From Candidatus Pelagibacter sp. (GTDB lineage: Bacteria; Pseudomonadota; Alphaproteobacteria; Pelagibacterales; Pelagibacteraceae), in the NCBI GenBank assembly GCA_002692325.1, contig NZJU01000012.1:1-12227 (forward strand): a stretch of 12,227 nt of DNA, in the 5' to 3' direction. Below are positions 5,561 to 12,098 of the stretch, one piece after another (position 1 is the stretch's first letter; each line of letters starts with the position of its first letter). The notes below the pieces were generated by a model. The model did no database searches. It was not told the origin of the DNA and saw only the letters and a program-made list of their open reading frames with translations. The position numbers and the translations under genes are program-made.

Positions 5561-6982
5561 ATGCCTAATTTTGTTTTTTATGATTTTGAAACAAGCTCAT
5601 CTAATAAGTATTGGGGTCAAATAATCCAGATAGGAGCCATTTTAACCAATGATAATTTAGAAGAGCTAGACCGCTTCGATGCCAGGTGTCGACTTAGTCC
5701 TGGAATTATTCCTGAAGCTATGGCTTTAATTGTGAATAAAACATCACCAACAATGTTAAAAAGATCAAATCTTTCTCATTACGAAATGATCAGACAATTT
5801 GTTGAAACTCTTAAAAAGTGGGGAAAAGCAACATTCATTGGTTTTAATAGTATCGAATTCGACGAGGAGTTTTTAAGATGTACTCTTTTTCAAACATTAG
5901 AATATCCTTATATCACTAGCACTAATGGAAATACTAGAGGAGATATTTTAAGCCTCGCAAGAGCTGCAAACTTATATTATCCCAATACTTTAAAAAATTC
6001 TATAAACACGAAAGGTAACGCTGTTTATAAACTAGACCAGATGGCGCCATTAAATGGCATTGATCATGGCAATGCCCATAGCGCAATTGGAGATGTTAAT
6101 GCAACAATAGGAATTGCTAAACTGATTTTAAAAAAAGCACCAAATGTTTGGAAGGCGAGCATGCTAACAATAGATAAAAATCGATCATTAGAGTTAATAC
6201 AAAAAGAATTATTATTTTGTACAAACGAGTATTTCTATGGCAGAAGCAGGCCTTATATTCAAACATATGTATGCCAACATCCTCAATACCATTGGCCTTT
6301 GTGTTTTGACTTGAGGCATGATCCTACAAGTTATTTGAATATGTCAACTTCCGAACTTTTAGTGGCAATGAAAAAACAACCAAAATTCATTAGGACCATA
6401 AGACATAATAAGCATCCAGTTATTATGAATCCCTCATATGGCGACAAATTTGATGAATATAAGATTTTAGGTGTTAAAAAATTGGAAGAGAGGGCAAAAA
6501 AGATTAGAAATCATAAAGAGTTTGCAGAAAGAGTTAAGACCATAAAACAATCAGAAGCTCAAGAAAAAGAGCAAACAAAGTCTCAAGAAGATCTATTTAA
6601 TGAAGAGAGTATTTATACAAAATTTACATCTTCTGAAGATAACAAGATTATGCCAGAATTTCATAATGTTGATTGGGAAAAAAAGACACAGATTATTTCA
6701 AAATTTAAAGATGAAAGGTTGAGGTATTTTGGGAAGAAACTTATTTACATGGAAAAACCAGAGGTTCTTGAAAAATCTGAGTATAGTCTCATAAAAAAAG
6801 ATTTGTCTAAGAAGCTGTTAAGCACAAATTCTGAAAAGTGGAATACCATTCCTAGGACTTATTCAGAAATAGATACTTTAAGAGCAAAATTTGAAAAAGA
6901 AGATCAAACTGAAAAATTGTTAATATTAGAGGAAATTAACGCTTACGTTGAAGAACTAGAAAAATTTTACTCATCAGTTTAG
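5561..6982 (+). CDS. sbcB: Exodeoxyribonuclease I (SbcB)
   Basis: A 473-residue 3'-5' single-strand DNA exonuclease, nearly the same length as E. coli ExoI (475). The DEDDh catalytic set is complete: D8 and E10 (FYDFETSS), D101 (FNSIEFDEEF), H173 and D178 (NAHSAIGDVNAT), each 7-8 residues before the E. coli positions Asp15, Glu17, Asp108, His181 and Asp186. The N-terminal exonuclease domain covers about 1-190, the SH3-like domain about 195-340 (with FDLRHDPTSYLNMS), and the C-terminal helical domain the rest, with a charged, low-complexity linker around 325-345. It acts with RecJ-type functions in mismatch repair and recombination end processing. It follows rmuC after 6 bases and precedes trxA by 34 bases. 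ExoI is best known from gammaproteobacteria, so its presence in an alphaproteobacterial-looking genome is of note. Confidence 0.96.
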   Translation: MPNFVFYDFETSSSNKYWGQIIQIGAILTNDNLEELDRFDARCRLSPGIIPEAMALIVNKTSPTMLKRSNLSHYEMIRQFVETLKKWGKATFIGFNSIEFDEEFLRCTLFQTLEYPYITSTNGNTRGDILSLARAANLYYPNTLKNSINTKGNAVYKLDQMAPLNGIDHGNAHSAIGDVNATIGIAKLILKKAPNVWKASMLTIDKNRSLELIQKELLFCTNEYFYGRSRPYIQTYVCQHPQYHWPLCFDLRHDPTSYLNMSTSELLVAMKKQPKFIRTIRHNKHPVIMNPSYGDKFDEYKILGVKKLEERAKKIRNHKEFAERVKTIKQSEAQEKEQTKSQEDLFNEESIYTKFTSSEDNKIMPEFHNVDWEKKTQIISKFKDERLRYFGKKLIYMEKPEVLEKSEYSLIKKDLSKKLLSTNSEKWNTIPRTYSEIDTLRAKFEKEDQTEKLLILEEINAYVEELEKFYSSV

Positions 6983-7010
6983 TTGACATTAAATTAAAAT
7001 TGCTTATTAA
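6983..7010 (+). promoter_or_regulatory. Candidate promoter for trxA
   Basis: A perfect -35 TTGACA (6983-6988) begins at the base after the sbcB stop codon. A TATTAA -10-like box follows at 7005-7010 after a 16-base spacer. The predicted start would be near 7017, the A of the trxA ATG, so this promoter would yield a leaderless message. The AAGGG Shine-Dalgarno-like bases at 7009-7013 would then serve only read-through mRNA from sbcB. Confidence 0.4.
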
Positions 7011-7016
7011 GGGTGA

Positions 7017-7337
7017 ATGGCAACTAAACCTGTCACAGACGGAAACTTCGAAACTGACATCATTAAGTCAGATAAACCGATAGTAGTCGATTTTTGGGCT
7101 GAGTGGTGTGGACCTTGCAAACAAATAGGTCCAGTGTTAGAGGAAATTTCTGAGGAAATGAAAGATCAAGTAACTATTGCCAAACACAATATTGATCAGG
7201 AACCAAATATACCCACTAAGTATGGAATTAAAAGTATACCAACAATGCTTTTATTTAAAGGTGGAGAAGTAAAGGCTACAAAAGTTGGTGCAACTACAAA
7301 ATCTAATATTATTTCTTGGATAAAAGAAAATATTTAA
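7017..7337 (+). CDS. trxA: Thioredoxin
   Basis: A 106-residue classical cytosolic thioredoxin, the general protein disulfide reductant recycled by thioredoxin reductase. The redox motif WCGPC places the catalytic cysteines at C31 and C34. The buried Asp is D25 (VVDFWAEW), the cis-Pro is P75 (KSIPT), and the VGATTKSNIISWI C-terminus is typical; nothing is missing. An AAGGG stretch ends 3 bases before the ATG, and a TTGACA promoter candidate lies upstream. It converges with folC: the two stop codons share the palindrome TTAA (7334-7337), so there is no room for a terminator. In many alphaproteobacteria trxA sits beside folC-accD-trp and the addAB helicase-nuclease genes; here rmuC and sbcB occupy the DNA-repair side. 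Confidence 0.98.
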   Translation: MATKPVTDGNFETDIIKSDKPIVVDFWAEWCGPCKQIGPVLEEISEEMKDQVTIAKHNIDQEPNIPTKYGIKSIPTMLLFKGGEVKATKVGATTKSNIISWIKENI

Positions 7338-8599
7338 TTTTTTTTAAGTATTGATCCAGCATTATAAAGACTTCCAAAACATACAATTAATTTTTTTTGA
7401 CGTGAACATATTTTTTTTAGAGCTTCATTAAAATTTTTAGCTCTTTCACACTCTAAATTATTATTTTTCGCTATCTCAAGCAATTCTTTATTTGACAGAG
7501 AGGATGGTTCATTTTCAATTGTAATCACAATAATTTTTTTAAAAATACCTTTTAACTTTTTTATAAATTCATCTGGCTCTTTATTTTTTGTCATAGCCCA
7601 AATTCCATATTTTGGAGATTTCACAGTTTTGAGATACTTTGCTAAGTTTTCTGCATCAGCAACAGCATGAGCACCATCAATCATAATATTCTCATTTTTA
7701 TATAATCTTTTAATAATTTTGCCCTTTTTAAGATACTGGTATCTTCCTTCAAACGCCAAAGAGGGCAATGTTTTTTGAATTACTTTTTTATCAATATTAA
7801 GGTCAAGGGCTATTTTAATAGCATGACACACATTTTCATACATTCCATTTGAATAAACATTTCTCGTATTAAGCTTAATTCTAAATTTTTTATCTTGATA
7901 GTAGTAGTTTTTACCTTTTTTTATCAATTTCCAAACATTCGGATATATAACTCTACTTCTATTATCTTTTAGGTGATTTTTAATTTTTTTTAATACATAG
8001 GGTGTTTGTTTAGCTATATAAATATTTGTAAAATTGCTTAAAAAACCAACATCCTCTCTAATTATTTCCTCCAACGAACCTGTTTTTAAAAAATTAAGAT
8101 GCTGTCGATTAATATTTGTGCATACTTGCATCATTGGAAAATCGATAATATTGCAACAATCAAACCGCCATAAAGCACCACATTCCATCAGAGTATAGTT
8201 GACTCTTGACCTAGACGCATTCAAAATAAAAACTAAAGTTAATACCTCAAATATTGTTAAAGGAATATTTAATTTTTCTATTTGCATTATCGTTTTTTTA
8301 ATTTCTCTGAAAGTTAAATGTCTGTTCTTAATATAAAATCGTTCTCTTATATCTTTCAGAGAAGGTGAAATATAAGCTGACACCGACTCATTATTTGCCT
8401 CAATAAAACTTTTTAATGAATATAATGTTGTAAACTTTCCAGACTCTCCTAAAACAGAAATTACGTTATTAAGTTTCTTTTCTGGATTACCTAATAATTT
8501 AAGCGCTAATCTGACCCTTTTCAGGCCAAACCTTATTGATTTACTGAACTTGTTATTAAGCTGATTGTATAGATTTATCGATTGTGACATTTGACTCAT
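7334..8599 (-). CDS. folC: FolC-family folylpolyglutamate/dihydrofolate synthase, highly divergent
   Basis: A 421-residue Mur-ligase-fold protein that aligns end to end with FolC, which adds glutamate to dihydropteroate or folates using ATP. Identification rests on LLGNPEKKLNNVI (35-47), YISPSL (76-81), DGAH (308-311) and FGSLYNAG (408-415), and on its place after accD. Several near-invariant motifs are changed. The P-loop GTNGKGS is GESGKFT (51-57, Lys55 kept), and ExGLGGRxD is ECGALWRFD (139-147). The LDH segment is NRQH (164-167), and EKAGI is EDVGF (182-186), putting Asp183 where the carbamylated Lys belongs. The GxHQxxN motif is GMYENVC (252-258), and DGAHN is DGAHA. The frame is intact. 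ATG 8599 overlaps accD by 44 bases; ATG 8590 is an equally good start. It may be active but altered, or repurposed. Confidence 0.82.
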   Translation of the reverse strand: MSQMSQSINLYNQLNNKFSKSIRFGLKRVRLALKLLGNPEKKLNNVISVLGESGKFTTLYSLKSFIEANNESVSAYISPSLKDIRERFYIKNRHLTFREIKKTIMQIEKLNIPLTIFEVLTLVFILNASRSRVNYTLMECGALWRFDCCNIIDFPMMQVCTNINRQHLNFLKTGSLEEIIREDVGFLSNFTNIYIAKQTPYVLKKIKNHLKDNRSRVIYPNVWKLIKKGKNYYYQDKKFRIKLNTRNVYSNGMYENVCHAIKIALDLNIDKKVIQKTLPSLAFEGRYQYLKKGKIIKRLYKNENIMIDGAHAVADAENLAKYLKTVKSPKYGIWAMTKNKEPDEFIKKLKGIFKKIIVITIENEPSSLSNKELLEIAKNNNLECERAKNFNEALKKICSRQKKLIVCFGSLYNAGSILKKN

Positions 8600-9470
8600 T
8601 TTTAGCTTGAGTCTCAGCTTTTTTCAATAAGACACTCAACAAAGTTCCAACAGTTGAATTTAAGTATCTCCTTTCAACTATTAAATCAATACCGCCATGA
8701 TCTTTGACATATTCAGCTGTTTGAAATTCATCTGGCAGTGTTTCTCTCACAGTATCTTGAATTACTCTTCGTCCAGCAAAACCTATTACTGCATGAGGCT
8801 CAGAAATCAAAACATCCCCTAACATTGCCCAAGAGGCAGTGACCCCACCAGTTGTTGGATTTGTTAATATTACAATATAAGGTAAATTTTTCTTCTTTAG
8901 CTCATTTACCGCAAGTGTAGTCCTCGTCATTTGCATCAGAGCTATAGAGGACTCCATCATTCTTTGCCCTCCGCTACAACTAAAAAAAATAAAAGGCGTT
9001 CTCTTTTCAATTGAATGTTGAATTCCAGCGATGAATGCTTCTCCAGAAGCAGCGCCAAATGAACCTCCGATAAACCTAAAGTCTTGAGCACCCACAGTTA
9101 CATTTATATTATTTACATTCCCGTTAGCAACAAGAATTGCATCATCTTGATTTGTTAATTGTCTTGCAGATCTAAGTCTATCTGTATATTTTTTGTTATC
9201 GGTCCAGTTTAAAGGATCATCGTTTGGTACAGGAGTTTTGATTATCTCATATACGCTATTATCAAAAAACAAATCAAATCTTTCTTTACAAGACAATTTG
9301 TGATGTAAACCACATTTAGGACAGCAGTTAAAGTTCACTTTTAATTCCTCTTTGTAGATCAAATTTTTACAGCCGCATGTCGTCCACAAAGAATCTGATC
9401 CAGATACAGAGGATTTTTTTTTAAATAAAGATTTAATCTTTGGCTTTATAAATTTTGTTATCCAATTCAT
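8556..9470 (-). CDS. accD: Acetyl-CoA carboxylase carboxyltransferase subunit beta
   Basis: A 304-residue AccD, which with AccA transfers carboxyl from carboxybiotin to acetyl-CoA, giving malonyl-CoA for fatty acid synthesis. An N-terminal zinc ribbon (about 28-58) precedes the crotonase-fold carboxyltransferase domain, seen in GGSFGAASGEA, SCSGGQRMMES, LTNPTTGGVTASWAMLGD, IGFAGRRVIQDTVRETLP and HGGIDLIVERR. The style is alphaproteobacterial. Two departures: the first zinc knuckle is C32-G-C34, one residue short of the usual CxxC (the second is C50-P-K-C53), and GGARMQE is GGQRMME. The codons around C32 (ACA TGC GGC TGT) show an in-frame 3-base difference, not a frameshift. Its ATG overlaps the trpA stop by 4 bases (ATGA), and its end overlaps folC. 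Confidence 0.96.
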   Translation of the reverse strand: MNWITKFIKPKIKSLFKKKSSVSGSDSLWTTCGCKNLIYKEELKVNFNCCPKCGLHHKLSCKERFDLFFDNSVYEIIKTPVPNDDPLNWTDNKKYTDRLRSARQLTNQDDAILVANGNVNNINVTVGAQDFRFIGGSFGAASGEAFIAGIQHSIEKRTPFIFFSCSGGQRMMESSIALMQMTRTTLAVNELKKKNLPYIVILTNPTTGGVTASWAMLGDVLISEPHAVIGFAGRRVIQDTVRETLPDEFQTAEYVKDHGGIDLIVERRYLNSTVGTLLSVLLKKAETQAKNESNVTIDKSIQSA

Positions 9471-10267
9471 AAAATTTTATTCTTAAGATTATATACAACT
9501 TTACCTAAGTTTGTGACAGGATTTTGTCTATTTTTCAGTGAATTAGTTATATTTTTACACAACATGCTTCCAACAACAAGTCCATTAGCCGATTTTAAAG
9601 AATTAATAGTTTTATTAGTTATTCCAAATCCTATAACTAAATTTTTTGAGGGGCTAATTTTCTTAATCTTATTATAATTTTGTAGTATCTCTTTTGATGA
9701 AACTTTAAGTTTTCCACCAGTTGTTGATAACATTGAAATATAATAAATCATTTCGTGTGAGTCTTTTACAATTTTTTTTATTCTATCTTTTGATGTTGTC
9801 GGCGACAAAAGTTGAATAAAATTTATTGATTTTTGCTTACATTTGAATGCAAAGTCTTTATTTTCTGGCCAAGGCAGATCTACAATTATTAAACCATCAA
9901 CGCCGGTTCTTTTACAATTTGCTAAAAATTTTTTTTCACCAAATTGGAAAATAAGATTATAATATCCCATTAAAATCAATGGTTTACTTGGTTGTGATTT
10001 TTTAAATTTTTTAACAATTTTAAACACATCAATAAGCGTAATTCCATTTTTAATAGCACGGAGCGAACTTTCTTGGATTTGACCACCATCAGCTATTGGT
10101 GTGTTATGAGGAAAACCTAATTCTAAAATATCTGCATATTTTGAAATTGTATTTAATATTCTAAGTGAATTTTTAATATTATTATCTCCGGCAACTGTAT
10201 ATGTTACTAATGCTGTTCTTTTTTCCTTTTTACACTTATCAAAAGCTAGGCCAATATTTGATTTCAT
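9467..10267 (-). CDS. trpA: Tryptophan synthase alpha chain
   Basis: A 266-residue TIM barrel that splits indole-3-glycerol phosphate to indole and glyceraldehyde 3-phosphate. Both catalytic acids are at the classical positions, E49 (ILELGFP) and D60 (IADGGQIQ). The phosphate contacts appear kept: TTGG (Thr183/Gly184 equivalents), IGFGI and VVGSM. MGYYNLIFQFG and VDGLIIVDLP are typical. Oddities: the loop PFSDPxADGP is PHNTPIADGG, so Asp56 (which pairs with Lys167 of the beta chain in Salmonella) is Thr56, and the SVTGVTG loop reads SMLSTTG. Overlaps with trpB and accD are 4-base ATGA junctions, so translation is coupled through the block. The protein is intact and its lyase chemistry looks possible; communication with the beta chain may differ. 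Confidence 0.92.
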   Translation of the reverse strand: MKSNIGLAFDKCKKEKRTALVTYTVAGDNNIKNSLRILNTISKYADILELGFPHNTPIADGGQIQESSLRAIKNGITLIDVFKIVKKFKKSQPSKPLILMGYYNLIFQFGEKKFLANCKRTGVDGLIIVDLPWPENKDFAFKCKQKSINFIQLLSPTTSKDRIKKIVKDSHEMIYYISMLSTTGGKLKVSSKEILQNYNKIKKISPSKNLVIGFGITNKTINSLKSANGLVVGSMLCKNITNSLKNRQNPVTNLGKVVYNLKNKIL

Positions 10268-11493
10268 CTATTGTAGGCTCCTAATCTCTCCTTAATAATA
10301 TCTTTATCCTTTATAGAGTCCCCACAACTATTTACGACAATGATATCCGTTGATTTTAATTTTGGTGCAATTTTAATTGCCTCAGCAAATGCATGTGAGG
10401 GTTCCAAAGATGGAGAAATGTTTTCTAATTTAGAGACTAGTTGGTAAGCGTGTAGAGCTTCCTCGTCACTTGCAGATGTATATTTCGCTCTTTTTGCATC
10501 TTTTAAATAGCAATGTAAAGGTGAGATGCCAGGATAATCTAAACCAGCTGAAATAGATTCTGTTGAGCCGATTTGACCTTCTTTATTCTGAATCACATAT
10601 TGTGCAGCTCCATGTAAAATTCCGATCTTAGAGCCATTAGTGAGTGGAGCAGCGTGAAGACTACTATTCTGAGGACCGCCAGCTTCTACTCCTATAAATT
10701 CAGCATCAGTATCCATAAACTCATTCCAAAAACCAGCCGCAGAACTTCCACCTCCGACACAATTTATTAATTTAATTCTATTTGGTAATTTTCCAAATTC
10801 TTCTTTTATCTGTTTAATAAGCTCTCTTGAAATTTGAGCAGTGCTCCATGCACAAATTTTAATAAATATGTTAGGACCCACAGTTGAGCCAACACATAAA
10901 TTTGTGGTATCATTATTTGCTACCCAGTAACGCATACATTCACTTACAGCATCAACTAAGGTCTGACTTCCTGTAGACACTGCAACTATTTCCGCCCCAT
11001 TTTTCTTGATTGCTCTCACGTTTGGTCTCTGTCTCTTAATATCTTTTGTCCCCATAAAAATTTTACACTTTAGGCCAAATTTTTTTGCAGCCATTGAAAG
11101 CATTTTGCCAGCATACCCAGCGCCAGTATCCCCAATAATAAATTTTTTACCTGCTCTTTTAGCTATCAAACAGTGAACAGTCGCGTTATATATTTTATGA
11201 GCTCCACCATTGGCCTCAGAAACTACTTTTGCGTAGATTTGAGCTCCGCCTAGATGGTCTGTCAAATTTTCTAGCTTTATAAAAGGGGTTGGTGTTCCGA
11301 TATAGTTTTTAAAATAGTAGTCTCTTTCTTTTAAAAATTTTTTATCCTTCCTCAATTTGGTAAATAATTTAGTAAGATCATCTATAGGTTTTTTTAGTGT
11401 TTCAGGTATAAAATTTCCACCAAATTTTCCACCATACATAAATTTTTTGTTATGTTGATCTATTAAAGGAATACCTCTTTTAATTCGTATCAT
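10264..11493 (-). CDS. trpB: Tryptophan synthase beta chain homologue with altered active site
   Basis: A 409-residue PLP enzyme of TrpB length and order; TrpB condenses indole with serine. Conserved parts are GGKFGGNFIPETL (21-33), GAHK with the PLP lysine K100 (Salmonella Lys87), R154 (Arg141), GGGS (247-250), GLDYPG with D319 (Asp305) and LEPSHA with E364 (Glu350). With a steady +13 offset, catalytic Glu109 is D122, and the carboxylate loop TGAGQHG is TGAGYAG (Q114Y, H115A). Lys167 is V180, KREDLxH is KVVSEAN, and GPHPYP is GPNIFI. The terminal NLSGRGDKD is NSCGDSIKD, putting Cys390 at the PLP-N1 Ser377 position. All TrpB subfamilies I know keep ETGAGQ. This may be a TrpB with changed kinetics or a neofunctionalised enzyme. 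It overlaps trpF by 14 bases. Confidence 0.87.
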   Translation of the reverse strand: MIRIKRGIPLIDQHNKKFMYGGKFGGNFIPETLKKPIDDLTKLFTKLRKDKKFLKERDYYFKNYIGTPTPFIKLENLTDHLGGAQIYAKVVSEANGGAHKIYNATVHCLIAKRAGKKFIIGDTGAGYAGKMLSMAAKKFGLKCKIFMGTKDIKRQRPNVRAIKKNGAEIVAVSTGSQTLVDAVSECMRYWVANNDTTNLCVGSTVGPNIFIKICAWSTAQISRELIKQIKEEFGKLPNRIKLINCVGGGSSAAGFWNEFMDTDAEFIGVEAGGPQNSSLHAAPLTNGSKIGILHGAAQYVIQNKEGQIGSTESISAGLDYPGISPLHCYLKDAKRAKYTSASDEEALHAYQLVSKLENISPSLEPSHAFAEAIKIAPKLKSTDIIVVNSCGDSIKDKDIIKERLGAYNR

Positions 11494-12097
11494 TTATTTT
11501 TTTTAATTCATTTATAAAAATTTTGATTTTAATAATATCTTTTACTTTATTTGTTTCTAAAGCACCAGATACATCCACAATATCAGTCAAACCCACTAAT
11601 TCATCTAATTTTTCAATGTTAATATTGCCTGCAACCATTTTTTTAACTTTTGTATTTATAGATCTTAACCAATTATAATTCCAGCCAATACTCTTTTCAT
11701 AACCTGAGCTATCCCAAAGAATTATATCTGTCTCACTCTCTATTTTTTTATATTTGTAAACATCTTCTTGTCGATTTACCTGGATAGTAGTGATTAATTT
11801 TTTTTTATATCTTTTTTTAATATTTAATAAAGATTGGCTGTCGTAATTTCCGTACAACTGGAAATAGTCTAACTTCAATCCAGAAAATCTTTCTAATTCT
11901 TCCTCGCTCGGGTTAACTAGCACACCTACAAATTTTGTTTCACCTTTTTTTAATTCAGTTAAAATTTTGGCTTGCTTCAGGGAAATAAACCTATGACTTT
12001 TTTGAAAATTTAAAATGAATCCGCAATAATCAACTTTGTTCTGAATACACGTTTCTACTTGGTTTGTTTTAGTTAAACCACAAACTTTTAATTTCAT
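11480..12097 (-). CDS. trpF: Phosphoribosylanthranilate isomerase, divergent
   Basis: A 205-residue TIM barrel of the TrpF family, which isomerises N-(5-phosphoribosyl)anthranilate to CdRP in tryptophan synthesis. The catalytic pair is present: C6 in KVCGLT (general base) and D129 in IILWDSSG (general acid; Cys7 and Asp126 in Thermotoga). R36 in KSHRFIS, the VGVLVNPS strand (57-64) and DVSGALETNKVKD (175-187) are recognisable. Changed parts are the GG(T/N)GxxFDW loop, here YEKSIGWNYNW with no paired glycines, AGG as AGN (156-158), and QLHG as QLYG, so substrate and phosphate handling may differ. It starts one base after the pyrF stop and its end overlaps the trpB start. I am fairly sure of family, less of unchanged activity. 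Confidence 0.87.
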   Translation of the reverse strand: MKLKVCGLTKTNQVETCIQNKVDYCGFILNFQKSHRFISLKQAKILTELKKGETKFVGVLVNPSEEELERFSGLKLDYFQLYGNYDSQSLLNIKKRYKKKLITTIQVNRQEDVYKYKKIESETDIILWDSSGYEKSIGWNYNWLRSINTKVKKMVAGNINIEKLDELVGLTDIVDVSGALETNKVKDIIKIKIFINELKKINDTN

Positions 12098-12098
12098 T

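Noticed and set aside
5341..5562. Minus-strand 73-codon frame
   Set aside because: Antisense to the 3' end of rmuC; composition is a shadow of the helical tail on the other strand.
7334..8599. folC as a pseudogene
   Set aside because: Motifs are altered, but the frame is full length, starts and ends in normal overlaps and keeps FolC spacing throughout, so selection on a product is more likely.
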